A stretch of DNA of 64,000 nt, taken from positions 466,086 to 530,085 of the forward strand of contig NZ_JAABNN010000001.1 in assembly GCF_009928415.1 (NCBI RefSeq). Direction: 5' to 3'. Of this stretch, positions 1 through 9,161 are shown in pieces; the stretch's first letter is position 1; each line of letters opens with the position of its first letter. The translations under genes were made by a program, and so were the position numbers. The notes beneath the pieces are model-generated. The model saw only the letters and a program-made list of their open reading frames with translations. It was not told the origin of the DNA and ran no database searches. This DNA comes from Bacillus sp. USDA818B3_A (GTDB lineage: Bacteria; Bacillota; Bacilli; Bacillales; Cytobacillaceae).

Positions 1-364
1 TACCCTGCTCAATCGATTTTTCGGTGTACGGTCGTCTATAAGGTCTATTGGCTACCCTGCTCAATCGATTTTTCGGTGTACGGTCGTCTATAAGGTCTAT
101 TGGCTACCATGCTCCTTCGATTTTCCGGTTTACGGTCGTCTATAAGGTCTGTTGGCTACCATGCTCAATCGATTTTTCGGTTTACGGTCGTCTATAAGGT
201 CTGTTGGCTACCATGCTCAATCGATTTTTCGGTTTACGGTCGTCTATAAGGTCTATTGGCTACCCTACTCAATTGATTTTTGGGTGCTCGGTCGTCAATA
301 AGCTCTATTGGCTACCCTGCTCCTTCGATTTTTGGGTGTTCGGTCGTCAATAAGCTCTGCTGGC
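1..364. repeat. Tandem array of seven 52-bp units
   Basis: Seven head-to-tail units of exactly 52 bp start at 1, 53, 105, 157, 209, 261 and 313. The core CGGTCGTCWATAAG is followed by a CTATTGGCTAC-type segment. The first two units are identical; later ones differ by scattered substitutions, and none has an indel. The array enters from the left window edge, so it may be longer. It lies downstream of the LacI-type gene and carries no plausible frame. The same unit recurs near 56411-56650. There are no spacers, so this is not CRISPR. Confidence 0.95.
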
Positions 365-409
365 AATTCTATTGAATCAATTTTTTTTAAGTCGGCAATC
401 TTGTTGCGG

Positions 410-1447
410 TTATACCTCTTTTACTTTATCCATCCGACTGCACGATGATCGTTCAACCATTTGATGTGCAATAATAATCCGTTTGGTTGGCTCAGCACTA
501 TTCTCAACTTTTTCAATCAAGCTCCTTGATGCCTCAAATCCCAGTTTTAAAATATTAATATCCATCGAAGTCAATGGCGGCTTTGACATTTCTGAGAGCA
601 GGATATTATTAAAACTAACAACAGAGAGCTCTTCTGGAACCTTGATTCCTAACTCGTCCAGCGTATTAAGGACTCCCAATGCCATAAAATCATCAACGAC
701 TAATAGCGCAGTAGGCCTTTGTGGAAGGGCCATTAACTCTTTAACAGCTACTTGCCCCCCTTCCCTTAAGAATTCCTCATGTTTGATATATTCTTCTTGA
801 TGAGGAATGTTTGCAGCCGATAAAGCCTGTTTATAACCATTTAAACGGTCCACTGTAACCATTAGGTCAGGGTTCCCGCCAATAAAAGCAATTTGACTGT
901 GCCCTAATTGAATCAAATATTCTGTCGCTTCCTTCATTGAAAGAACATTATCAGTATCAACGTGGGTGATTTCCTCGGTATATTTAGACGGTTTTCCAAT
1001 GACCACAAAAGGAAAATCCATTTCTCTTAAGTATTCTATGACCTGATCATCCAATTTTGAATTTAGAAGAATCATCCCATCTACCCGTTTTCCTTGAACC
1101 ATTTGGATGACGGCCTCAAAAATATCCTGTTCAGACCTTCCTGTGGTCATTTGCAAGGCATATTTCTTTTCGTGGACTCCTTCACTAATCCCCTGAAGGA
1201 CAGTTGGAAAAAAAGGATTTTGGAAAACAACATCCCCAGAGCTTGGCATGACAAGCCCAATGGTTTGTGTCGCCTTACTCGAAAGACTTCTGGCATTCAA
1301 GTTGGGATGGTATCCAAGCTCCTCCATCACTTTTTTTACTTTTCGTTTCGTTGCTTCACTAATCCTCGGATTATTTGCGATTACCCTTGAAACAGTAGAT
1401 GGTGCAACATTTGCAAGCTTTGCCACCTCTTTAATCGTAACAGACAT
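410..1447 (-). CDS. LacI/GalR-family transcriptional regulator, MalR-like
   Basis: 345-residue DNA-binding repressor. The N-terminal HTH (about residues 4-24, with PSTVSRVI) and hinge helix are followed by a periplasmic-binding-protein-like sensor domain (about 60-330) with the family TIGLVMP start. I chose ATG 1447 rather than the in-frame GTG at 1456, because AAGGGTGG lies just ahead of the ATG. The gene is divergent from the secreted amylopullulanase, and two LacI-type half-palindromic operators lie between them. It therefore probably represses starch or maltodextrin use and senses a maltose-type ligand; this is inference from context and overall MalR resemblance. CcpA is unlikely because of the local divergent setting. 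Confidence 0.85.
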   Translation of the reverse strand: MSVTIKEVAKLANVAPSTVSRVIANNPRISEATKRKVKKVMEELGYHPNLNARSLSSKATQTIGLVMPSSGDVVFQNPFFPTVLQGISEGVHEKKYALQMTTGRSEQDIFEAVIQMVQGKRVDGMILLNSKLDDQVIEYLREMDFPFVVIGKPSKYTEEITHVDTDNVLSMKEATEYLIQLGHSQIAFIGGNPDLMVTVDRLNGYKQALSAANIPHQEEYIKHEEFLREGGQVAVKELMALPQRPTALLVVDDFMALGVLNTLDELGIKVPEELSVVSFNNILLSEMSKPPLTSMDINILKLGFEASRSLIEKVENSAEPTKRIIIAHQMVERSSCSRMDKVKEV

Positions 1448-1626
1448 TTTTTCCACCCTTCTTCATATAGGGATTTTTATCTTATCATAACAGAAATAGT
1501 ACTTTGGAAGCATTATAAAAAGGAAGTGTTCTTTCAATAAAGATGCTATTACCTTTTTTACAGAAAATTTAGACTTGGAATCTAACTTTCTATTGAATTA
1601 GTCTTTAAAAAATAGTATTATTTGAT

Positions 1627-1644
1627 TGTGAAAACGGTTGCACA
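1627..1644. promoter_or_regulatory. LacI/CcpA-type operator, site 1
   Basis: TGTGAAAACGGTTGCACA is an imperfect palindrome centred on CG. It fits the general cre/LacI-family pattern TGWAANCGNTNWCA with one mismatch. It lies 103 bp before the amylopullulanase start. It could bind the divergent LacI-type protein, CcpA or both. Confidence 0.6.
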
Positions 1645-1654
1645 TCATTTTGTA

Positions 1655-1686
1655 AATAACCTCCTAAACTAGCATAGGAGGTTATT
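1655..1686. promoter_or_regulatory. Perfect 12-bp hairpin between the two operators
   Basis: AATAACCTCCTA (1655-1666) and TAGGAGGTTATT (1675-1686) are exact inverted repeats around an 8-nt loop. A weak T-rich stretch follows, interrupted by ATATCA. It may be an attenuator, an mRNA-stabilising 5' stem or another protein site. The sequence does not decide which. Confidence 0.55.
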
Positions 1687-1697
1687 ATATCATTTTT

Positions 1698-1715
1698 TGC
1701 GCAAACGATTTCACA
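1698..1715. promoter_or_regulatory. LacI/CcpA-type operator, site 2
   Basis: TGCGCAAACGATTTCACA is a second CG-centred imperfect palindrome 71 bp after the first and 32 bp before the amylopullulanase start codon. The CGCAAACG half resembles MalR-type operators. It sits inside the probable leader, which suits repression. Confidence 0.6.
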
Positions 1716-1746
1716 AAACAAAAGAACAAGGGAAAGGGGTTTTTCT

Positions 1747-4700
1747 ATGAAAAAGACACAGCGAACACTGCTGTCGCTTGTCACCATTACAGGATTAATT
1801 CTTCAACTGTTAACAAGTTTCTCAAGCGGAACAACCGTAAAAGCCGCAGAAACTGCATCCAAACAGGTTGTACTTGTTGGAAACCTGCAAACGGCGTTAG
1901 GAAATTCAGGAGACTGGGATCCATCTTCGACCGTAACCAAAATGGCAGATCAAGGAAATGGATTATATACCTTTACTGGAACATTGTCGGAGGGTACATA
2001 TGAGTACAAAATTGCCATCGGCGGAAGCTGGGATGAAAACTACGGGGAAGGTGGAACTCCTGGCGGGAACAATATAAAACTAACTCTGAGCGAACAAAAA
2101 GATGTCACCTTTTACTATAATGATAATACACACTCCATTGCCGACAGCACTCACTACACTCCATTAACTGGGGACAGGCAGCCCCGCATCGCCGGAACCA
2201 TTCAGCCAGCCATCCAGGCAGGTCCAGAATGGAGCCCTGCAGAATCAACCGCCTTGCTAACAGATGAACATCTTAATAATGTCTACTCCTTCAGCGCAAA
2301 AGTGCCAAGGGGCAGCTACGAATATAAGATTGTCCTTGGCAAGGACTGGACAGAGTCCTACCCTTCTTCAAATGTAAAACTAAACGTACTATCTGATACG
2401 ACTATTACATTTTTCTATAACCACCAAACAAAGGAAGTTTATACAGATTACAAGCCAACCGGATCGGATGGTTTAATAGATAAGTCTGCACTTTATCATG
2501 ATTCATGGGATAAGGTCTATCGGACCCCATTCGGAGCCATTCCTGCTAATGAGCCAGTAACGTTACGTGTGTCGGCTAAGAAAGGAGACCTGACAAGATC
2601 GAGACTGTATGTGAAAAACTATAATACAGGCACTTCAAATGTCATTTCGATGAAGAATTCCGGCTGGGCTGATTCAAGTGACAAAGGCCCTCTTGAATAC
2701 TGGGAAGCTACGTTCACCCCTGCGGATAAAGGAATCTACGGCTATAAATTCATCGTTGGGGATCAAGATGCAACAGCTGAGTACGGTGAAGACACTCAGG
2801 AAGGGCACACAGGAAAAGCGGAGGATAAAAATGCAGGCTTATTCCAATTAACAGTTTACGATCCGTCCTACAAAACACCTGATTGGATGAAAGAAGCTGT
2901 TGTCTATCAAATCTTTCCGGATCGTTTTTATAACGGAAACAAAGCAAACGATACTGCGAAGGATCAGATTGGTGCACGTGGCAGCCAGCCAATTGAACAT
3001 CCCGAAACTTGGGTCTCATTGCCTGATAATCCATATGAACAAGACACTGGTTCCTATAAAGGGGATGGAGAATTTACCAATGACTTTTTCGGCGGTGATC
3101 TTGCCGGGATCAAGGCAAAGCTAGATTATCTTCAATCATTAGGTGTTAATACACTCTATTTAAACCCAATCTCGCTTGCACCATCCAATCATAAATATGA
3201 TGCAACCGATTATAAACAGGTTGATCCAATGTTTGGATCACAAAAAGAATTTGAGGATTTTGCCAAGGAATTATCCAAACGCCATATGCATCTCATCCTG
3301 GATGGAGTTTTTAACCATGTTTCGGATGATTCTATCTATTTCGACCGCTATAACAAATATAAAACCGTCGGTGCTTATGAATATTGGTCTCGGATTTACG
3401 ACTTAATGAACCAAGAAAAACTAACAGAAACAGCTGCTAAAGAGAAAGCAAGAAAGCAATTCATTGCCGAAGGTCAAACGTTTAGTCCGTATGGTTTTGA
3501 AAACTGGTTCGATATTCAAAATGAAAAAGTAGACAATGAAAAAGTCAATGGTGTTTCGAAAGGCCAGCACTATAAGTATGATGACTGGTGGGGATATGAT
3601 AGTCTGCCTGTGTTTAAATCTGTGGACGGAACCAAGGTTGACCATCCAAGCGAGCTTAACAACACACAATTGTCCAATTATATTTTTTATAATAAAGATT
3701 CTGTAGCTAAATCATGGATTGATCAAGGATCATCCGGGTGGCGGCTGGATGTAGCGAATGAAGTGGATAGTTCCTTCTGGCAGGAATTCCGCAAACAAAT
3801 GAAGTCCAAAACTTTGATTGGATCTGGAAAGACACTTCAAAAAGGTGAAGAGCCCCTAATTCTAGGTGAAATATGGGATGATGCATCAAAATATTTCTTA
3901 GGTGATCAATATGACTCTGTCATGAACTATCGTTTCCGCGGGGCAATCCTGGACTATTTAAAGAATGGAAATGCCGCTAATGCAGAGAACACCCTTCTTG
4001 CTGTACAAGAGGACTATCCTAAGGAGGCTTTTTATGCCCTTATGAACCTAATGGGCTCTCACGATACAGCTCGTGCCATCTTCCTATTAGGCAATGGCAC
4101 GGATACGTACTACAGAGCAGAACAAGATCCGAATTACAATTATAATGAAGGCGTCAAGCGATTAAAGCTGGCCTCCATTCTTCAGATGGGTTATCCAGGA
4201 GCACCAACCATCTATTATGGTGATGAAGCAGGTCAAACAGGATCAAAGGATCCAGATGACCGCCGGACCTATCCTTGGGGCAAGGAAGATAAATCACTCA
4301 TTGCCCATTATCAAAAAATTGGGCAAATCCGCAAAGATAATGCAGACTTATTTGCTTATGGGGATTTACACCACATTTATGCGAAAGGTGACGTATTGGC
4401 CTATGTCCGGACAAAGGGAACAAAATCTGGACTTGTGATTATCAACAGAGGGAAAAACGCACAGACAGTTGAAATCGATACAAAAGAGCTGCTTGCGAAC
4501 GGTCTTCAATTTGTAGATCAATTAGATAAGAAATATGAAGCTGTCACAAAGGATGGCAGACTGTCATTAACCGTACCAGCAGAATCGGGCAGAATGTTAC
4601 TAACCGTTAATGAAGTAAAACTGCCAGTACCAGTTAAAGATGTAACAGGCACAGCGGGTTCTAAACAGGTTACGTTAAGCTGGACAGGAAATGCTGCCAA

Positions 4701-6174
4701 ATACAATGTTTATCAATCTACTGTTTCTGGTGGATTATGGACAAAAGTGAAAGAAACAACAGATACAACTGTAAATTTAGCAGATTTAAATAATGGCCGT
4801 ACCTATTATTTTTCGGTTACAGCTGTAGATAAAAATGGGAATGAATCTGTGTCTTCTTTCACATCCGGATTAGTTCCACATTACGATTTGACAAAGGCAG
4901 GCATTAAAGATCTGACAAAATTAGAGAACGGAGAACTGAATCTGGCCCAAGCCTCGAATGTAAAAGCAGCCTTCTATTTGTCTGGTGCGACAGAAACCGG
5001 TGCGGCAGAAGGAGTCACAGCTGAACTTCAAGTGAGGCTAAAAGGCCAAACAGATTGGCAATCCTCCCCTGCCCTGTATAATGGTCAGACACAGGATGGT
5101 CAGGCAAATGAGTTTCAAGGAAGCTTTACGGCCTATGAAGCTGGCACTTATGAATACCGTTTGGCCTTTACACCTGATTTAGCGAAGAACTGGGTTTACT
5201 CGGAAACTGGAGAAGTAACCTATACTCATAGTACATCGGATACCACCCCGCCTGCTAAAGAGGTTGTATTGGATACACCGGTTAAAGAGTCGGGCCAGGT
5301 CAACCTATCTTGGAAACTTTCAGATCCAGATCAGCCTTATAAAACAGTCATTTACCGTGACGGCCAGATCCTTACCACATTAAACGGAGATGTGACCTCC
5401 TTGAAAGATTATCAAGTGGCAAATGGCACTGCTTATAAGTACCGGATCCGCATCTTTGATCAGGCAGGAAACTATGTAGATTCAAACACAGTCAGCGTGA
5501 CACCGGAAATTGTCATGGTTCAGGTCACCTTTAAAGTGCATGCACCAGATTACACACCATTGTCCGCTCAAGTCAATATTCCTGGCAGCCTGAATGGATG
5601 GAATACCGGGGCATGGTCTATGAGCCGAAATGGTGCGGTAACCGCTGATTGGGAATATACAATGGAGTTAGAAGAGGGAACCGAGCTTACCTATAAATAT
5701 GTAAAAAACAATTCTTGGGATCAAGAAGGTTTAACTGACCATACACCTAATGATCCATCAGACGACGATATTAGTTACTATGGCTATGGTGCACAGGGAA
5801 CAGATATGAAAATTGTTGTCACCAATCAAGGGAATAACAAAATGCTCATCCAGGATACCATCCTGCGCTGGATTGATCTGCCATTAGTAGTGAGTCAAAT
5901 TAGTGTGAGCGGGTCGACTATGACCGTTATAGGAAATGCCATTAAAGGCGCAGATTTCACCATTAATGGGGAAAAAGTCGCCGTTGGCAATGATATGCAA
6001 TTTACACATTCATTTACACTACAAACTGGGCAAACTTCTGTACCTGTTCATATAGAACCATCTAACGAAGCAAAGTCGACGATTTTTAAAGGTGACGGTG
6101 GATCAATTAATAAAAACACGAAGAACTATTCAATTGATGCGGCAACAAAAACGATGACAGAAATAAAAAATTAG
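1747..6174 (+). CDS. Secreted multidomain amylopullulanase / neopullulanase (GH13)
   Basis: 1475-residue exported alpha-glucan hydrolase. A signal peptide (about 1-34, cleavage near VKA-AE) leads to two X25-type starch-binding modules (about 38-235) and an N-domain (about 250-375). The GH13 barrel follows with its four conserved regions: D519-H524 (region I), nucleophile D668 in GWRLD, acid/base E708 in GEIW, and D773 in GSHD. After a C-domain come two FN3 domains (about 960-1045 and 1170-1250) flanking another beta module, then a CBM20/X25-like module (about 1255-1370). There are no SLH repeats or sortase motif, so it is probably free. GGAAAGGGG precedes the ATG. It should cut alpha-1,4 and alpha-1,6 bonds in starch and pullulan; exact specificity cannot be read from sequence. 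Confidence 0.92.
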   Translation: MKKTQRTLLSLVTITGLILQLLTSFSSGTTVKAAETASKQVVLVGNLQTALGNSGDWDPSSTVTKMADQGNGLYTFTGTLSEGTYEYKIAIGGSWDENYGEGGTPGGNNIKLTLSEQKDVTFYYNDNTHSIADSTHYTPLTGDRQPRIAGTIQPAIQAGPEWSPAESTALLTDEHLNNVYSFSAKVPRGSYEYKIVLGKDWTESYPSSNVKLNVLSDTTITFFYNHQTKEVYTDYKPTGSDGLIDKSALYHDSWDKVYRTPFGAIPANEPVTLRVSAKKGDLTRSRLYVKNYNTGTSNVISMKNSGWADSSDKGPLEYWEATFTPADKGIYGYKFIVGDQDATAEYGEDTQEGHTGKAEDKNAGLFQLTVYDPSYKTPDWMKEAVVYQIFPDRFYNGNKANDTAKDQIGARGSQPIEHPETWVSLPDNPYEQDTGSYKGDGEFTNDFFGGDLAGIKAKLDYLQSLGVNTLYLNPISLAPSNHKYDATDYKQVDPMFGSQKEFEDFAKELSKRHMHLILDGVFNHVSDDSIYFDRYNKYKTVGAYEYWSRIYDLMNQEKLTETAAKEKARKQFIAEGQTFSPYGFENWFDIQNEKVDNEKVNGVSKGQHYKYDDWWGYDSLPVFKSVDGTKVDHPSELNNTQLSNYIFYNKDSVAKSWIDQGSSGWRLDVANEVDSSFWQEFRKQMKSKTLIGSGKTLQKGEEPLILGEIWDDASKYFLGDQYDSVMNYRFRGAILDYLKNGNAANAENTLLAVQEDYPKEAFYALMNLMGSHDTARAIFLLGNGTDTYYRAEQDPNYNYNEGVKRLKLASILQMGYPGAPTIYYGDEAGQTGSKDPDDRRTYPWGKEDKSLIAHYQKIGQIRKDNADLFAYGDLHHIYAKGDVLAYVRTKGTKSGLVIINRGKNAQTVEIDTKELLANGLQFVDQLDKKYEAVTKDGRLSLTVPAESGRMLLTVNEVKLPVPVKDVTGTAGSKQVTLSWTGNAAKYNVYQSTVSGGLWTKVKETTDTTVNLADLNNGRTYYFSVTAVDKNGNESVSSFTSGLVPHYDLTKAGIKDLTKLENGELNLAQASNVKAAFYLSGATETGAAEGVTAELQVRLKGQTDWQSSPALYNGQTQDGQANEFQGSFTAYEAGTYEYRLAFTPDLAKNWVYSETGEVTYTHSTSDTTPPAKEVVLDTPVKESGQVNLSWKLSDPDQPYKTVIYRDGQILTTLNGDVTSLKDYQVANGTAYKYRIRIFDQAGNYVDSNTVSVTPEIVMVQVTFKVHAPDYTPLSAQVNIPGSLNGWNTGAWSMSRNGAVTADWEYTMELEEGTELTYKYVKNNSWDQEGLTDHTPNDPSDDDISYYGYGAQGTDMKIVVTNQGNNKMLIQDTILRWIDLPLVVSQISVSGSTMTVIGNAIKGADFTINGEKVAVGNDMQFTHSFTLQTGQTSVPVHIEPSNEAKSTIFKGDGGSINKNTKNYSIDAATKTMTEIKN

Positions 6175-6188
6175 TTATGCATTCAAGA

Positions 6189-6220
6189 AGGTCTGCCGGT
6201 TCCGGCAGACCTCTTGCCTT
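6189..6220 (+). terminator. Intrinsic terminator after amylopullulanase
   Basis: An 11-bp GC-rich perfect stem, AGGTCTGCCGG / CCGGCAGACCT, with a 2-nt loop lies 15 bp after the stop codon. The following tract, CTTGCCTT, is T-poor, so termination may be partial. Confidence 0.65.
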
Positions 6221-6388
6221 GTATGTATTTGGTAAAAGATGAGGTCTTTTTGCTCTAGTCTTCCAGCTGATTAGGTAGTAATCTTACAAATAGACTGGAA
6301 TAAGAATTGGATGATTTACCCAAAATAAGTTATCCATTCCTTTATAATGTTGTTTTCCTTGAACTTACATAGCGGAAGAAGGTAGAAT

Positions 6389-6808
6389 ATGACTGAAAAT
6401 ATGGTGCTGGTTAATACTGGACTGTTACTAATCCGTCTGGTTATTGGGTTAACCTTTTTTGGACATGGTGCACAAAAGTTATTCGGATGGTTCGGTGGTC
6501 CTGGAATTGAAGGTATGGGAAACTGGCTTGAAAATCTCGGTCTTCAAAAAGGAGCTAAGACATGGGCTGTTCTTGCAGGACTTTTTGAATTGATAGGCGG
6601 ATTACTTTTCGCCGCAGGATTTCTTACTTGGGTTGGAGCGATCATGATTGTCATCGTAATGATTGATGCGATAGCTACCGTACACGGAAAGTATGGCTAC
6701 TGGATGACCAACAACGGATTTGAATATAACCTTGTTTTAATTGCAGCAGCATTAGGTGTAGCTTTAATTGGCCCGGGTGATTATGTTTTGTTTTTTGCAC
6801 TAAAATAA
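6389..6808 (+). CDS. DoxX family membrane protein
   Basis: 139-residue integral membrane protein with four predicted hydrophobic segments. The first carries the DoxX-type stretch with FGHGAQKLFGWFGG (about residues 24-37). Family members are small quinol/thiosulfate- or redox-stress-linked membrane proteins of mostly uncertain role. It is monocistronic, with a strong terminator right after the stop. The ribosome binding site (GAAGAAGG) is moderate. Function beyond the family is not inferable. Confidence 0.85.
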   Translation: MTENMVLVNTGLLLIRLVIGLTFFGHGAQKLFGWFGGPGIEGMGNWLENLGLQKGAKTWAVLAGLFELIGGLLFAAGFLTWVGAIMIVIVMIDAIATVHGKYGYWMTNNGFEYNLVLIAAALGVALIGPGDYVLFFALK

Positions 6809-6836
6809 GCTGACTCTTTTGTCAGCTTATTTTTTA
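6802..6836. terminator. Bidirectional intrinsic terminator
   Basis: AAAATAAGCTGAC and GTCAGCTTATTTTT pair perfectly around TCTTTT. The stem overlaps the doxX stop region and ends 11 bp from the convergent gerKB stop, so it can serve both genes. Confidence 0.9.
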
Positions 6837-6846
6837 TGGTTCAAGG

Positions 6847-7959
6847 TCAGCCATTTGTCAAAGAAACGTGTTTTTCTTTTCTTGTTTTTCGAATTGTTCC
6901 TACTACCAAAAGGAATAAGGGAATTGCAACCATATTGATTGGAACAACAAACGGAATAAAGAATTTGTTTGGATAATTAATAGAAGAAACATCTATATTG
7001 CGATACATGATGGAAAGAGGAATCAAGAGGATTGCAATAAACCAAATTACCTTTCTCCAATCTTTTAAGTGAAATAATTGACCGATTCCATGACTAGTAA
7101 CAAACAGAAATGTAGAGAGCTTAATAAATATACTTAACATCCAAATAACCGTTGGAATAATTTCAATATTTTGAATAAACTCCAAAACTGAAATGTAGCG
7201 TACCATCTCAAAATATGGATACCAAATATGGGCCGCTAATCCACTCCCAAACACCATGATTACCTCTAGGGTATTTAACATAATAATAAAAGAAACCATG
7301 GCAACACCTTTAATGGTTATAGACACACTTTTTTTTGGATGTTTCGTAAAATAAGTGAGCATCATGATAATATTAGCTTCTCCTAAAAAAGCAATGGGCG
7401 AGAGGCTGCCTTCTGCAATTTTACGCCATCCAGAATCGGCATATAAAGGTAATATTTGTTTCCATTCAATATTATTTAAATTAAGTAACATGGTTAAGAT
7501 TATGATAACCATAATTACGGGACCGATCATCTCACTGCAACGGGCAATTCCTTCTATTCCGCCTTTATAAGTCACGTAAACCATCAGGTACAGCATCAGT
7601 ACAATTAAGACCAGTAAGGGAGTATTTCTAAACAAAGTCATTTGGATAAAGTCAGAAGATTCACGTAAGATAATCCCCATTGTTGGTATTAGCTGGATGA
7701 AATATGGGATGACAATGATTCTCCCCAGCCATTTTCCTAGAATGGTTTGACTGTACTCAATAAATGTTTGATCGGGGTACAACAGACTCAATTTACCAGC
7801 AATAAAGACTAATCCTACCCCCGCCCCCCCAGCTATAACAAAGCATATCCATGCATCTTGCTTTGCTGCAGTAATTGCTGGTGTTTGCGTCAATAAAAGA
7901 GTCATTCCTATATTCAGGATGGCTATAATCCAAAATAATTGCTTTGGAGAAATCTTCAT
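6847..7959 (-). CDS. gerKB: Spore germination receptor permease subunit (GerAB/GerKB)
   Basis: 370-residue polytopic inner-membrane protein of the endospore germination permease family (APC superfamily) with about ten hydrophobic helices. It is the third gene of a three-gene receptor operon and overlaps the C subunit by 4 bp. In such receptors the B subunit carries the germinant-binding pocket in the spore inner membrane. The A-C-B order matches the B. subtilis gerK operon. The germinant cannot be predicted from sequence. Confidence 0.9.
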   Translation of the reverse strand: MKISPKQLFWIIAILNIGMTLLLTQTPAITAAKQDAWICFVIAGGAGVGLVFIAGKLSLLYPDQTFIEYSQTILGKWLGRIIVIPYFIQLIPTMGIILRESSDFIQMTLFRNTPLLVLIVLMLYLMVYVTYKGGIEGIARCSEMIGPVIMVIIILTMLLNLNNIEWKQILPLYADSGWRKIAEGSLSPIAFLGEANIIMMLTYFTKHPKKSVSITIKGVAMVSFIIMLNTLEVIMVFGSGLAAHIWYPYFEMVRYISVLEFIQNIEIIPTVIWMLSIFIKLSTFLFVTSHGIGQLFHLKDWRKVIWFIAILLIPLSIMYRNIDVSSINYPNKFFIPFVVPINMVAIPLFLLVVGTIRKTRKEKHVSLTNG

Positions 7960-9161
7960 TCTTTTATCTCACTTTCCATTAAGTGTAATGAAGGTCCTGT
8001 TAAGCCCACTTGATCGACATTCAGATCTGCTATGACAACAACATCTGCTCTTGAAAACTCCTTTTGCCAATTAGCTTTCATTTCTTTCCATTTACCTGGA
8101 TATTTCCTATGAAACACCTCTCCTAATCCAAAAATATCTGCCTCATAATCTTTCTGCACATGTGTGATTGTTTGTAATACCTTTTTTGGTATTTCCTTAT
8201 TTAATGCTCGTTCAACTGCCTTTAGATGACTGGGATTTTTTAAATCTAAATTCGTATTATTTTCTCTAATAACCCCTTTCCCAGAAAGACGAATGGTAAA
8301 TTTTATTTGATCCCCTTGTAATATGGGCTTTATCTTACTTTTATATTTCCTTCCGACAAAACTGATCGTCCCCTTTCCCTCAGGTACATAAACGGTTAAT
8401 GTGTTCTCCTTTAATTCTCCCCTAATCCAGTAACGGTTTCTTACATCAGCTGGCGATATAAATCCAATCATTTGAAGTTTGTTATTAAAAATCGCTCTTC
8501 CTCTGACTCTTAATGTCTTTGATGACACTTGTTCCGTATCCCCTTTTTCTGAAGTCCTGACGATCTGAACCGTCGGCAATGTTGGATTACTGCCCTCCGC
8601 ATTTGCTTCTACTAAAAATTGCTTAAAGGTGGAGCTGGCTCTGCCACTAATTCTTTCCTGAATTTTTAATGGGGCTAATGCGGGAATACTTTCTAATTGG
8701 TAGGGAATCGATAAAAATTCTTGGGCTGTTGACCCCCTAACGACAAATAAATCAGTCCTCATTCTGACTTCTGGGTTTCGGCTGAATTCATCCATAATTT
8801 TTCCGATTCCGCTTCTTGCTAAATCCTCGCCAATAACAATAACCCTTCTGTGACTGGCAAATATTTTTCGTGAAAGCTTTGTCTGCATATTTTGCGAAGT
8901 ATCAGTTGCCGTTTTGCCCGTTGCCGACTCAATGTAAAAGCCCTCACCTGCAGAAGCGCTTCCTTTTCCCCCTCCACCTGAATTGCCAAGTTTTGCAGGA
9001 ACCACAATTTGTGCACTGCTTAAATAAGTGCCATCCTTATTCAGGTCCATCCCCCATCCTAATACAATGGCCAAGTCATTTAATTCGCGCCGATCCCAGC
9101 ATCCTGTGGTAATAAGAGTGCTTAAAAGTAATAGAAAAATAACTCTTGTTGAATTCCTCAT
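7956..9161 (-). CDS. gerKC: Spore germination receptor lipoprotein subunit (GerAC/GerKC)
   Basis: 401-residue lipoprotein. A signal peptide with lipobox LITTGC gives acylated Cys21, followed by the family-typical WDRREL. The rest is the Ger(x)C domain, which docks the receptor on the spore inner membrane. It starts inside the end of gerKA and ends inside gerKB (4-bp overlaps on both sides), which implies translational coupling and fixed stoichiometry. Confidence 0.9.
   Translation of the reverse strand: MRNSTRVIFLLLLSTLITTGCWDRRELNDLAIVLGWGMDLNKDGTYLSSAQIVVPAKLGNSGGGGKGSASAGEGFYIESATGKTATDTSQNMQTKLSRKIFASHRRVIVIGEDLARSGIGKIMDEFSRNPEVRMRTDLFVVRGSTAQEFLSIPYQLESIPALAPLKIQERISGRASSTFKQFLVEANAEGSNPTLPTVQIVRTSEKGDTEQVSSKTLRVRGRAIFNNKLQMIGFISPADVRNRYWIRGELKENTLTVYVPEGKGTISFVGRKYKSKIKPILQGDQIKFTIRLSGKGVIRENNTNLDLKNPSHLKAVERALNKEIPKKVLQTITHVQKDYEADIFGLGEVFHRKYPGKWKEMKANWQKEFSRADVVVIADLNVDQVGLTGPSLHLMESEIKE

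Noticed and set aside
1-364. CRISPR array
   Set aside because: Repeats are directly contiguous with no unique spacers, and no cas gene is nearby.
1697-1750. Leader peptide starting TTG 1697 with its stop overlapping the amylopullulanase ATG
   Set aside because: The only ribosome-binding-like sequence is 15 nt away inside the hairpin, and the frame lacks any recognisable regulatory codons.
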